64,000 nucleotides of DNA from CAXMMR01 sp963692975 (GCA_963692975.2 CAXMMR010000027.1:1-64000), one strand, 5' to 3'. Numbered from the stretch's first letter, positions 18,673 through 27,158 are shown. Numbers and translations are program-made. Notes: generated from the sequence alone by a model not told the origin.

Positions 18673-18868
18673 CCGGCCGCCGACGGGGCGGGGCGCCTCA
18701 GGGGCGCTGATCTGGCCATTGCCGTCTTCCCAGCCTGCCGGCAGCCGGAAATTACCCTGGTCTGCAAACCCTGGCGGAGATGGCGGCAGGATGCGAGCCG
18801 GCCCGATCAGCCCCGCGAAATGGCGCTTGAAGAAGCCGCCCCGACCCTCAGTAGCGCGCCTCGCCGGC

Positions 18869-19558
18869 CTAGAGATAGCCGTGCCGGGCGAAGCTCACCC
18901 AGTCCTCCCGGCCGAGTAGCAGGTGGTCGTGCACGATCACCGAGAGCACCGCTCCCGCCTCACGCAGCCGCCGGGTGAACGCCAGCGCGTCCGTCTCCGG
19001 CTCCGGCTCCGCCTCGGGCCGGTCATGCAGCAGGATCAGCGCCGTCGCATGCAGCGCCAGCGCGCGCTCAAGCAAACTCCGAACCTCCCCCCAGGACGGC
19101 CCGTCCAGCTGAACCTCGTCGGCCAGCAATCGATTGCGATTGTCGAGAAACAGAACCCGACGCTGCTCCGACCGCGCGCCCGTCGGCCGCTCGACATAGG
19201 CCATCAGCTGCGTCCAATCCGACAGCACCGGGCGGCTGGCCACCTCCGCCCGCACCAGCCGCGCGCCTGCCTCCTCCACCAGCCGGATGGCGGTCTGCGC
19301 CTCAATGCCCAGCCCGCCTGCCGCGGCCAACGCCTCCCCCGGCGCGCCAAGCACGCCGGACAAGCTGCCGAACGCGTTGATCATCGCCTTGGCGAGCGGC
19401 TTGGTGTCGCGTCGCGCAATGCCGAGGAACAGCAGCATCTCGAGCAGCTCGTAATCAGCCAGCCCGTCCGGCCCTGCCGTCAACAGCCGCTCACGCATGC
19501 GCTCACGATGGCCTTGCGGGCCAGTGCTGGCGAACGGGAGCGAATTGCCTTCGGGCAT
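18869..19558 (-). CDS. RadC paralogue with degenerate JAMM site
   Basis: 229 residues. The N-terminus has the standard RadC opening (GPQGHRERMRERLL at about 13-26) and an HhH-like region. In the JAB domain the HxHPSG motif has become HDRPEA (H178, then R180 for the second metal His). The conserved Ser and the distal Asp are also replaced. It is therefore probably catalytically dead, while its length and hydrophobic pattern are kept, which argues against random decay. It precedes the intact paralogue on the same strand, so a regulatory or heterodimer role is possible but unproven. Confidence 0.85.
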   Translation of the reverse strand: MPEGNSLPFASTGPQGHRERMRERLLTAGPDGLADYELLEMLLFLGIARRDTKPLAKAMINAFGSLSGVLGAPGEALAAAGGLGIEAQTAIRLVEEAGARLVRAEVASRPVLSDWTQLMAYVERPTGARSEQRRVLFLDNRNRLLADEVQLDGPSWGEVRSLLERALALHATALILLHDRPEAEPEPETDALAFTRRLREAGAVLSVIVHDHLLLGREDWVSFARHGYL

Positions 19559-19611
19559 GACAGGTGCCGGTTGTATTAACCAAAGTGTATCATGACAGAA
19601 GTTGTGGAACG

Positions 19612-19672
19612 AAGGCCAGGGGCATCGCCCCGAACTCGATGAAAGACCGAGCCTTTAAAACCCGCTTGATGA
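19612..19672 (-). repeat. Family B repeat, degraded right arm
   Basis: AAGGCCAGGGGCATCGCCCC and GAGCCTTTAAAACCC match the reverse complement of the family B right arm, with losses. It lies between surf1 and the RadC paralogue. Confidence 0.5.
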
Positions 19673-19690
19673 GGCCCCGCCCGCGATGTC

Positions 19691-20392
19691 CTATGCGCGC
19701 AGTATCGAACGCACGTGCACCCCGAACACCACGACGAGCACAAACGCCAGCCCGAACCACGTCAGCGCGTAGGAGAGGTGATTGTTCGGCGGCTGCGGCA
19801 GCGCGTCGGCGGGCTGCGGATAGACGCCTGGCTGGACCTGTCCCATTGCCACCAGCGTAAACGGCGCCACCACCGGCGCGCCGAGCGCGGAGCCGATAAC
19901 CCCCGGGTCCAACGTGTAGAACCGCCGCGACGAGGCGCTGTCGACCGCGCTCTTCCAACTCGGATGCTCGCCCGGCCGCACGTAGCCGACGACCGTGGTC
20001 ACGCCCGGCGAAACCGGCACCGATACTCCCTCCGGCACCCAGCCAAGGTCGACCAGGATCGGCGCCGCCCCGGGTCGCGACAGCAGCCGGAGCAACTGAC
20101 TGCCCATCTTCGGCCCCTGCGGCGTGTCGTTCACCTGGTCGGCATAGGCCGCGCTCGGCCCACTCAGCACGCCGGCGACGCTGACGCGGGCGAAAGGCGG
20201 AACCCCGGGCGCGAGCGGCACCGGCGGATTGCGCTCAGCCGAGTCGATGCTGGCCAGGATCGCCGTCTTCCACGCCAGGCGACGCATCTGCCACACACCA
20301 AGCGTCACCAGCAACACCAGCATCAACGCCGTCAGAAACGCCGGGCCGACCAGCCGCGCCAGCTTCGAAGCCGGCTCCGCCGTGCCGCTCAT
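19691..20392 (-). CDS. surf1: SURF1 family cytochrome oxidase assembly protein
   Basis: 233 residues. An N-terminal membrane helix contains GVWQMRRLAWK and a C-terminal helix contains NNHLSYALTWFGLA, both hallmarks of SURF1. The protein helps insert heme a into subunit I of aa3 oxidase. The ATG at 20392 overlaps the stop of the DUF983 gene (ATGA). It is the last gene of the cox cluster. Confidence 0.95.
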   Translation of the reverse strand: MSGTAEPASKLARLVGPAFLTALMLVLLVTLGVWQMRRLAWKTAILASIDSAERNPPVPLAPGVPPFARVSVAGVLSGPSAAYADQVNDTPQGPKMGSQLLRLLSRPGAAPILVDLGWVPEGVSVPVSPGVTTVVGYVRPGEHPSWKSAVDSASSRRFYTLDPGVIGSALGAPVVAPFTLVAMGQVQPGVYPQPADALPQPPNNHLSYALTWFGLAFVLVVVFGVHVRSILRA

Positions 20393-20733
20393 GATTGCCC
20401 CGGCAGTACCCGAAAGTGCTGCACAACCAGAAAAGCCTTGATCCAGCGCGTCATCAGCACGGCCAGCACGATCGTGAGCACCGGCCAGATCAGCGCATGC
20501 ACCCACAGCGGCGGCGCGAACCGGCTGTCGACGATAAACGCCGCGGTGACGATGATGGCGCCGAGCACGATGAGGATGGGCACGACGAACCCGTCGCCAA
20601 CGTCACTGTCGCTGAGGTCCAGCCCGCAGACGGCGCAAGCGGCGTTCAGCTCGATCACGCCGTGGAAGAGCGCGCCCTCGCCGCAGCTTGGGCAGCGGCA
20701 GGAGAAGGTCGCGGAGGCGAGAGAGGGGGTCAA
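20389..20733 (-). CDS. DUF983 small membrane protein of the cox cluster
   Basis: About 114 residues. A zinc-ribbon-like pair, CPSCGEG and CAVCGLDLSDSDVGDG, is followed by two membrane helices, the PF06170 pattern. The family is regularly found between coxC and surf1 in alphaproteobacteria and is presumed to help oxidase biogenesis. No ATG lies near the conserved part. The TTG at 20733 is the best start, since everything upstream in frame reads through a family B repeat. The repeat may have removed the original start region. Confidence 0.75.
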   Translation of the reverse strand: MTPSLASATFSCRCPSCGEGALFHGVIELNAACAVCGLDLSDSDVGDGFVVPILIVLGAIIVTAAFIVDSRFAPPLWVHALIWPVLTIVLAVLMTRWIKAFLVVQHFRVLPGQS

Positions 20734-20734
20734 A

Positions 20735-20937
20735 GGAAGGCCAGGGCTCTGTCCCGCTGCTGAGGCCGTGAGGCCCCAAACCCCTGTCGTTTGCAGTTCC
20801 GCCTTGTTCTTTCCTGCTTGGCAAAGCCAGTCAAGCACATGATCCATCGACGGATCGAGGCGGTGGACCAAAATTCTTATAAATGGATTTCAAAGGCTCC
20901 GCCTTTGATGGGGTCAAGGGGCAAAGCCCCTTGCCTT
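20735..20937 (+). repeat. Family B composite repeat, copy 4
   Basis: Left arm AAGGCCAGGGCTCTGTCCC with a damaged first hairpin, then GGCCGTGAGGCC, then the middle motif TGCTTGGCAAAGCCA. The right arm is AAAGGCTCCGCCTTT and AAGGGGCAAAGCCCCTT. It lies inside the cox operon between coxC and DUF983. Confidence 0.9.
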
Positions 20938-20942
20938 TTGCC

Positions 20943-21794
20943 CTACTCAAGCACCGGCGGCCCAGCGCCCCAGACGTAGATACAAACGAACAGGAACAAC
21001 CACACCACGTCGACGAAGTGCCAGTACCAGGCAGCCGCCTCGAAGCCGAAATGTCTGGTCGGCGTAAACTGGTTGTCGCGCGAGCGGAACCAGCAGACCA
21101 CGAGAAAGCAGGTGCCGACGATCACGTGGAAGCCGTGAAAGCCGGTGGCGAGGAAAAACACCGACGGGTAGATGCCGCCGCCCGAGAAGTGGAACGGCGC
21201 GTCCGAGTATTCCCAGGCCTGGCAGGCCGTGAAGCTCATGCCGAGCAGCACGGTCAGCCCAAGCGCCTGGATCAGTCCGCGGCGATCCTGCTCGATCAGG
21301 CTGTGATGCGCCCAAGTGACGGTGCAGCCCGACAGCAGCAGGATCATCGTGTTGAGGAACGGCAGCTTGAAGGCGTCGAAGGTGTGGATGCCGGCGGGCG
21401 GCCAGCTCGGGTTGGCGGTGTCCAGCACGTGCTCCGGGTAGAGCGCGAAGTGGAAGAACGCCCAGAAGAAGCCGACGAAAAACATCACCTCGGAGGCGAT
21501 GAACAGCACCATGCCATAGCGCAGGCCGAGCCGGACAACCGGGCTGTGCAGTCCCGGCGTGCGGCTCTCGCGCAACACGTCGCGCCACCACAGCGTAGCG
21601 ACGGCGACGGTGAGCACGAGGCCCGCGATCAACACCAGCCGGTCGCCGTAATGCGCGTCAAGCACGATGCCGAGCAGCAGCAGCCCGGCGCCGAACGCTG
21701 CGCAGATCGGCCACGGGCTCGGATCGACCAGGTGATAGGGCTGCTTCAGCCCTGAGCTGACGGCTAGCGCCCGGTTGTCGAGTTCCGCGTCCAT
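20943..21794 (-). CDS. coxC: Cytochrome c oxidase subunit III
   Basis: 283 residues, seven hydrophobic segments. Typical subunit III stretches are SEVMFFVGFFWAFFHFAL, the SDAPFHFSGGGIYPSVFF loop, and WYWHFVDVVWLFLF near the C-terminus. It is a structural subunit of the inner-membrane aa3 oxidase. The ATG at 21794 is chosen; the longer frame reads into a family A repeat. The gene is flanked by a family A repeat at its 5' side and a family B repeat at its 3' side, so this operon has been opened twice by repeats. Confidence 0.97.
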   Translation of the reverse strand: MDAELDNRALAVSSGLKQPYHLVDPSPWPICAAFGAGLLLLGIVLDAHYGDRLVLIAGLVLTVAVATLWWRDVLRESRTPGLHSPVVRLGLRYGMVLFIASEVMFFVGFFWAFFHFALYPEHVLDTANPSWPPAGIHTFDAFKLPFLNTMILLLSGCTVTWAHHSLIEQDRRGLIQALGLTVLLGMSFTACQAWEYSDAPFHFSGGGIYPSVFFLATGFHGFHVIVGTCFLVVCWFRSRDNQFTPTRHFGFEAAAWYWHFVDVVWLFLFVCIYVWGAGPPVLE

Positions 21795-21818
21795 GGTGGT
21801 CTCCCTGAGAAGAACGGC

Positions 21819-21929
21819 CTTCTTTTTTGAAAAAAGAAGCAAAAAACTTTCATTCGTCTAGTTGAGTGTCGACGCCACGCCTAAGCCAACAGACAAAAGT
21901 TTTTTGGTTCTTTTTTTCAAAAAAGAACC
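21819..21929. repeat. Family A inverted repeat, copy 4
   Basis: The left half (21819-21855) has a CTTC/GAAG stem followed by AAAAAACTTTCATTC. The right half (21892-21929) has GACAAAAG followed by the GGTTC/GAACC stem. It separates coxC from the small coxF-like gene, where many alphaproteobacteria have ctaG. Confidence 0.92.
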
Positions 21930-21935
21930 CCTTCC

Positions 21936-22085
21936 TCAAGCCTTGGCCAGCTTCACGATGGCCAGCGCATAGAACAATACGCAAACCGCGACTAGCACGA
22001 TCAGCAGCGCGATGTTGCGCCCGCGCCGGCGCCGCTTCAGTTCGGCCGCCTCCGCCGGCGAGAGCGGTGGCGGAAACGGCTCCAT
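21936..22085 (-). CDS. Small CoxF-like membrane protein
   Basis: 49 residues. A proline-rich start and a basic cluster (LKRRRRGRN) are followed by one hydrophobic helix (about residues 25-45) ending in KLAKA. The start overlaps the ctaB stop by one base (TGATG). The size, position and basic-then-hydrophobic layout match the small CoxF proteins found after ctaB in alphaproteobacterial oxidase operons; their role is not settled. Confidence 0.75.
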   Translation of the reverse strand: MEPFPPPLSPAEAAELKRRRRGRNIALLIVLVAVCVLFYALAIVKLAKA

Positions 22086-23041
22086 CAGCCGGCGAGGCGC
22101 CCGACGATGCTGTCGACGCCGAGCGATAGAAACAGCGCGAACAGGTAGACCATGGAAACACGAAAGCCGATCCGCGCCGGCCGGTCACGCGTCAGGCTGA
22201 TGCCGCTCGCATCCTGCCGATCCATCAGGATGGCTATGCTGGTGGCCAGATAGATCAGCCCGAAGATCGCCGCGCACAAGCCGTAGATCGGCCCGGCATA
22301 GCCAAGCCACCACGGCAGCAGGCTGATCGGCAGCAGCAGCACGGTGTAGATCAGGATCTGCCGGCGCGCCTCGCGAGCGCCGGCGACAACCGGCAGCATC
22401 GGCACTCCGGCACGGGCGTAGTCCTTGCACGCATAGAGCGACAGCGCCCAGAAATGCGGCGGCGTCCAGAAGAAGATGATGGCGAACATCAGCAGCGGCA
22501 TCAGCGTGATCGAGCCGGTAACCGCCGCCCAGCCGATCAGCGGCGGAAAGGCGCCGGCAGCGCCGCCGATGACGATGTTCTGCGGCGTCCGGCGCTTCAG
22601 CCACATGGTATAGATGAAGACGTAAAAGGCGATCGACAGCACCAGCGTCACAGCCGCGGCCAGGTTGGTCGCCAGATACATCATACCGGCCGAGGCGGCG
22701 GCGAGCGCGACGCCAAAGCCGAGCGCCTCGCCCGGCTTGATCCGGCCAGCCGGGATGGGGCGCCCGGCCGTGCGCGTCATCAGCGCGTCGATGTCGCGGT
22801 CGAACCACATGTTGATCGCGCCGGCAGCGCCAGCCGCCATGGTGATGCACAGCATCGCGGCAATGGCGACCACCACGTTCACGTGCCCCGGCGCCACCAG
22901 CATGCCGATCGCGGCGGTGAAGACCACCAGCGTCAGCACGCGTGGCTTGAGCAACGCGATCCAGTCGCGCGCCTCCGCCGGCATTTCAAAGACCGGCGGG
23001 ACGGCGACCACAATGCCGGACGCCAGAACGGGACTTTTCAT
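22085..23041 (-). CDS. ctaB: Protoheme IX farnesyltransferase (heme o synthase)
   Basis: 318 residues, UbiA-type prenyltransferase with about nine membrane helices. The first Asp-rich motif is NMWFDRDIDALMTRT and is followed by RPIPAGRI. It converts heme b to heme o for the oxidase. The start overlaps the coxA stop by one base (TGATG). The much longer frame upstream is a shadow of coxA and is discarded. Confidence 0.96.
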   Translation of the reverse strand: MKSPVLASGIVVAVPPVFEMPAEARDWIALLKPRVLTLVVFTAAIGMLVAPGHVNVVVAIAAMLCITMAAGAAGAINMWFDRDIDALMTRTAGRPIPAGRIKPGEALGFGVALAAASAGMMYLATNLAAAVTLVLSIAFYVFIYTMWLKRRTPQNIVIGGAAGAFPPLIGWAAVTGSITLMPLLMFAIIFFWTPPHFWALSLYACKDYARAGVPMLPVVAGAREARRQILIYTVLLLPISLLPWWLGYAGPIYGLCAAIFGLIYLATSIAILMDRQDASGISLTRDRPARIGFRVSMVYLFALFLSLGVDSIVGRLAG

Positions 23042-24660
23042 CACCGGACCCGCGGCAGCTCCTCGAAGGTGTGGAATGGCGGCGGCGAGCTCACCGTCCA
23101 CTCCAGCGTCGTCGCGCCCTCGCCCCAGTAGTTGTCCGCAAGCGGCACCTTGGAGGTGAAGGTGCGATAGCAGACGTAGAGGAAGATCAGCACCGACAGC
23201 GCACCGACGTAGGAGCCGATCGAGGCGACATAGTTCCAGCCGGCAAACGCCTCCGGATAGTCCGGGTAGCGGCGCGGCATGCCGGCAGCGCCCAGGAAGT
23301 GCATCGGGAAGAAGGTGAGGTTCACGCCGACAAAGGTGACCCAGAAATGCACCTTGCCCCAGAACTCCGGATACTGGTGGCCGGACATCTTGCCGATCCA
23401 GTAGTAGAAGCCGGCAAAGATCGAGAACACCGCGCCGAGCGACAGCACGTAGTGGAAGTGCGCGACCACGTAATAGGTATTGTGCAGGATCTGGTCGAGG
23501 CCGGCATTGGACAGCACGACGCCGGTCACGCCGCCAACGGTGAACAGGAAGATGAAGCCAACGGCGAACAGCATCGGCGTCGCCATCTCGATCGAGCCGC
23601 CCCACATCGTCGCAATCCAGGAGAAGATCTTGATCCCCGTGGGCACGGCGATGATCATCGTCGCCGCCATGAAGTAGGCGCGCGTGTCGACGCTGATGCC
23701 CGAGACGAACATATGGTGCGCCCAAACGACGAAGCCGACGACGCCGATCGCCACCATCGCGTAGGCCATGCCGAGATAGCCGAACACCGGCTTGCGGCTG
23801 AACGTCGAGATCACGTGGCTGACGATGCCGAAGCCCGGCAGGATCATGATGTAGACTTCGGGGTGGCCGAAGAACCAGAACAGATGCTGCCACAGCACCG
23901 GATCACCGCCGCCCTGCGGGTCGAAGAACGAGGTGCCGAAGTTGCGGTCGCAGATCAGCATGGTGATCGCGCCGGCCAGCACCGGCAGTGACAGCAGCAA
24001 CAGGAAGGCGGTGACCAGCATCGCCCAGACGAACAGCGGCATCTTGTGCAGCGTCATGCCCGGGGCGCGCATGTTGAAGATCGTGGTGATGAAGTTGATC
24101 GCGCCCAGCAGCGAGCTGACGCCGGCGAGATGCAGTGCGAACAGCGTGAAGTCCATGCCCGGGCCGGACTCGTAGGTGCTGTTGGACAGCGGCGGATACA
24201 GCGTCCAGCCGGTGCCGCTCTCGCCCATGAACAAGCCGGCGAGGATCAGCGCGAAGGCGGGGACCAGCAGCCAGAAGCTGATGTTATTCAGGCGCGGGAA
24301 CGCCATGTCCGGCGCGCCGACCATGATCGGCACGAACCAGTTGCCAAAGCCGCCGATCATCGCCGGCATGACGGTGAAGAAGATCATGATCAGGCCGTGC
24401 GCCGTCACGATCGTGTTCCACTCCTGGCCGGAGCCGACGATGTGGCTGCCCGGATGCATCAGCTGGGCGCGCATGATGATCGACAGGATGCCGCCGATAA
24501 TCCCCGCGCACACCGCGAAGATCAAATACAGCGTGCCGATGTCCTTGTGGTTGGTCGAGAACAGCCAGCGCTGAGCGAAGGTCGGATGGTGGCCATGCCC
24601 ATGATCATCATGCGCCGGGGCATGGACGTCGTGGGCGAGGTCGCGAGAGGAGGCGGACAT
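23041..24660 (-). CDS. coxA: Cytochrome c oxidase subunit I
   Basis: 539 residues with twelve hydrophobic segments. The heme-copper core is intact: WFFGHPEVYI with the CuB His and cross-linked Tyr region, AHHMFVSG, and VAHFHYVLSLG near the heme a3 ligand. The N-terminus is His-rich (HDDHGHGHH). A GGAG sequence about nine bases before the ATG at 24660 overlaps the end of coxB. It forms the catalytic core of the aa3 oxidase with coxB and coxC. Confidence 0.98.
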   Translation of the reverse strand: MSASSRDLAHDVHAPAHDDHGHGHHPTFAQRWLFSTNHKDIGTLYLIFAVCAGIIGGILSIIMRAQLMHPGSHIVGSGQEWNTIVTAHGLIMIFFTVMPAMIGGFGNWFVPIMVGAPDMAFPRLNNISFWLLVPAFALILAGLFMGESGTGWTLYPPLSNSTYESGPGMDFTLFALHLAGVSSLLGAINFITTIFNMRAPGMTLHKMPLFVWAMLVTAFLLLLSLPVLAGAITMLICDRNFGTSFFDPQGGGDPVLWQHLFWFFGHPEVYIMILPGFGIVSHVISTFSRKPVFGYLGMAYAMVAIGVVGFVVWAHHMFVSGISVDTRAYFMAATMIIAVPTGIKIFSWIATMWGGSIEMATPMLFAVGFIFLFTVGGVTGVVLSNAGLDQILHNTYYVVAHFHYVLSLGAVFSIFAGFYYWIGKMSGHQYPEFWGKVHFWVTFVGVNLTFFPMHFLGAAGMPRRYPDYPEAFAGWNYVASIGSYVGALSVLIFLYVCYRTFTSKVPLADNYWGEGATTLEWTVSSPPPFHTFEELPRVR

Positions 24661-24662
24661 GC

Positions 24663-25535
24663 TTAATGCTCCGACGCGAGGGCGAGGCGGGACTGACCCG
24701 TCGGCCCAAGAGCTAGGTGAGGCTGCGCCACTGGCGCGAGGCTGCTGAACTTGGTCTTCGCCGAGGCAAGCCAGGCAGCGAAGTCCTGATCGCTCACGGC
24801 ATGGATGGAGATCGGCATCACGCTGTGATTGGTGCCGCAGATCTGGTTGCACTCGCCGAAATAGTCACCCGGCTTGTCGACCTCCACCCAGGTCTCGATC
24901 GTCCGGCCGGGGATGGCGTAGCGCTGCACGCCGAGCGACGGGATAAACCAGCTATGGATCACGTCGCCGCTGGTGGTCAGGATGCGGATCTTCTTGTTGG
25001 CCGGGATCACCAGCTGGTTGTCGACCGCCAGGTTGCGCAGCTGGCCCGGCTTGAGTTGGTCCTCGGGGACCATGTAGCTCTCGAAGTGCAGGCCGCCGGC
25101 ATCGGGGTAGGTGTATTCCCAATACCACTGGTGCCCGGTCACCTTGATCGTCATCGCCGGGTCCTGGGTGCGATCCTCGTAGTAGACGAGGCGGAAGGAC
25201 GGGATCGCGATCACCACCAGAATGACCACCGGCAGCACCGTCCAGGCGATCTCCAGCGTCGAATGGTGGGACAGGCGGCTGGCGACCGGGTGGCGCTTGC
25301 GGTTGAAGCGGAAGATCACGTAGGCCAGCAGCCCGGCGACGAACACGGTGATGGCGACAATGATGATCGTCACCAGGAGGTTGAGGTCCTGGATATGCTG
25401 CTCGACCGGGCTGTGCGCGGTCTGCATTCCGATCTGCCACGGTGCAGGCGTCTGCGCCCCGGCTCCGCGCGCGAGCAAGCACCCCGCCAGTCCAGCCAGG
25501 AGAGCGGCGCCGCGCCGTCGAATAACCTGCTTCAA
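24663..25535 (-). CDS. coxB: Cytochrome c oxidase subunit II
   Basis: 290 residues from a TTG at 25535. A signal peptide ends near GAGAQ; two membrane helices and a CuA cupredoxin domain follow. The CuA site reads GECNQICGTNHSVMPI: both Cys, the His and the Met are present. The residue between the cysteines that is usually Glu is Gln; only its backbone carbonyl binds copper, so function should be kept. The aromatic electron-entry patch GHQWYWEYTYPD is present. First gene of the cox cluster. Confidence 0.96.
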   Translation of the reverse strand: MKQVIRRRGAALLAGLAGCLLARGAGAQTPAPWQIGMQTAHSPVEQHIQDLNLLVTIIIVAITVFVAGLLAYVIFRFNRKRHPVASRLSHHSTLEIAWTVLPVVILVVIAIPSFRLVYYEDRTQDPAMTIKVTGHQWYWEYTYPDAGGLHFESYMVPEDQLKPGQLRNLAVDNQLVIPANKKIRILTTSGDVIHSWFIPSLGVQRYAIPGRTIETWVEVDKPGDYFGECNQICGTNHSVMPISIHAVSDQDFAAWLASAKTKFSSLAPVAQPHLALGPTGQSRLALASEH

Positions 25536-25677
25536 GAAACTCGTCCCCGCTTCGGCCGGCCGGAAGGCCCTACGCTGACCCCGACCTATCGGACGGGCTT
25601 ACTTAGATCAAGATAGGCACGCACGCTCAGCGGCAAAGAGGGCGACGTCGGAGTTCCACGCTTGCGGCGATTTGAAG

Positions 25678-25881
25678 GGAGGCCAGGGCTCTGCCCTGGG
25701 GACCCGCTGGGGGCCGCGCCCCCAGACCCGCACCGACAGGAGTAGAGGCGGAAGACCGTCACAGACGGATCTTAAAGGCTCCGCCTTTAATGGGGTCCAG
25801 GGGCGGAGTGAGCCCCAAGGTTCCGACTGCCGCGCAGCGGCAGTTGGAAGGGCTCCACGCAGGGAAAGCCCCTGGTCTTCC
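25678..25881 (+). repeat. Family B composite repeat, copy 5, with an extra palindrome
   Basis: A standard left arm and AAAGGCTCCGCCTTT are present. The right-end hairpin is split by about 50-60 extra bases containing the palindrome ACTGCCGC-GCA-GCGGCAGT. It takes up most of the 352-base gap between coxB and pmtA; the rest of that gap (25536-25677) shows no other feature and should hold the cox promoter. Confidence 0.85.
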
Positions 25882-25887
25882 TGCCCG

Positions 25888-26535
25888 CTAGTTCCGCAGC
25901 CGCACGAGGGTGAACAGCCCGCCCGGCGGGATCGGCTCGGACACGGCGGTGGCGATTTCCTCGGGCTCGAGCAGGCTGCCGATCGAGAAGTCCGGATGCC
26001 AGCCGAGCGCCTGGGAGGCCGGGGCCAGCGCGCGCTCGATCCACCAGCGCGGCCCGCGCTCGGCGGCGAAGTGGTTGACGAACAGGATGTGGCCGCCGGG
26101 ACGCACCACGCGACGCATTTCGCCAAGCAGCCGCCGCGGATTGGGCACCACGGAGGAGACGAACATCGCCACCGCGCAGTCGAACGCACCGTCGGAGAAC
26201 TCGGTCTGCTCGGCATCCATGACCAGCAGCGCCTCGACGTTGAGCAGCCTCTCGCGCCTCACCCGTTCGCGCGCGCGGTCCAGCATCTCGGCGGACAGGT
26301 CGATGCCGGTGACGCGCTTGGCCGGATCATAGCGCGGCAAGGCGAGGCCGGTGCCGACGCCGACCTCGAGCACGTGGACGGCATCCGTCGCATTGACCGC
26401 GGCGACGGCGCGGCGTCGACCAAGGGCGGAGATGCCGCCGAAGACGGTGTCATAGACGCCCGCCCAACGCGCATAGGCGGCGCGCACGGCGTCGGCGTCG
26501 AGCGCGCGGAGCGGGGTGAGGCGGGACTGGTCCAC
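25888..26535 (-). CDS. pmtA: Phosphatidylethanolamine N-methyltransferase-like protein (PmtA type)
   Basis: 215 residues, class I SAM methyltransferase. YARWAGVYDTVFGG at about 21-34 and VLEVGVGTGLALPRY at about 55-69 match the soluble alphaproteobacterial PmtA group, which methylates phosphatidylethanolamine towards phosphatidylcholine. Related ubiquinone methyltransferases share the fold, so the substrate is probable rather than certain. The gene stands alone, with a family B repeat touching its stop. Confidence 0.75.
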   Translation of the reverse strand: MDQSRLTPLRALDADAVRAAYARWAGVYDTVFGGISALGRRRAVAAVNATDAVHVLEVGVGTGLALPRYDPAKRVTGIDLSAEMLDRARERVRRERLLNVEALLVMDAEQTEFSDGAFDCAVAMFVSSVVPNPRRLLGEMRRVVRPGGHILFVNHFAAERGPRWWIERALAPASQALGWHPDFSIGSLLEPEEIATAVSEPIPPGGLFTLVRLRN

Positions 26536-26631
26536 GGCATACCCTGAGTTGGAGGCACGCTCGTAGACAAAGCGCAGGGCGCGGGCAAGGGCGCTGCCCC
26601 GGCCCGTCTCACCTCCCGGTCGTGCGGACGG

Positions 26632-26841
26632 CTACGGCGCGTCCGAGAGGTTGACCGCGGCGGCGCGGCCGTTCTGCTGCTGCTCGACCTCGAAGCCGAC
26701 GCGCTGACCCTCGTTGAGGTTACGCAGCCCGGCCTTCTGCACGGCGCTGATATGGACAAAGATGTCCTTGCCGCCGGTCTCGGGGGAAATGAAGCCATAG
26801 CCCTTGGTCGGGTCGAACCATTTGACCGTACCGCTCAGCAT
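26632..26841 (-). CDS. Cold-shock domain protein
   Basis: 69 residues, a complete CspA-type OB fold. RNP1 is KGYGFISP and RNP2 is DIFVHISA. It binds single-stranded RNA or DNA. The long frame upstream is discarded because the ATG at 26841 gives the canonical MLSGTVKWFD start. A leader of up to about 150 bases precedes it, as is common for csp genes. Confidence 0.96.
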   Translation of the reverse strand: MLSGTVKWFDPTKGYGFISPETGGKDIFVHISAVQKAGLRNLNEGQRVGFEVEQQQNGRAAAVNLSDAP

Positions 26842-27158
26842 CGGCGTGCACCTCTGTCGCGCGGCGGGCGGCGGGTTTTCATCCCTGTCCGGCGCCGCTG
26901 GTTGAACGTCCGTGCACTCTCGTGCACGCTCCCGAAAGCAGGCCCGGCGGCCTATCGCGCCGGTTGTCTGCCCTCGCAGCGACGATAGGCGACGATGATC
27001 GGCCCCGCAACGAGCGCGTCGTGCACCGGCGGCACGATATCGCTGCAGCGCTGGACCATCACGCGAGGTTGAACCAGGTTGCCGGACGGTCGACAGGGGC
27101 GAAGGATGCTGGTTGTGACGCAGCGCGACGGGGTTCAGGCCGGCAAGACGCAGCGCCG
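26842..27158. other. 317-base intergenic region (csp leader and divergent promoters)
   Basis: No coding frame of good character is visible. It contains GC-rich sequence with short dyads (for example GTGCACTCTCGTGCAC around 26911) and should hold the csp 5' leader plus the promoter of the dut transcript on the other strand. No family A or B repeat is present. Confidence 0.4.

Noticed and set aside
25830..25860. Possible CRISPR repeat (ACTGCCGCGCAGCGGCAGT)
   Set aside because: Only one unit is present, with no spacer array and no cas gene in the window.
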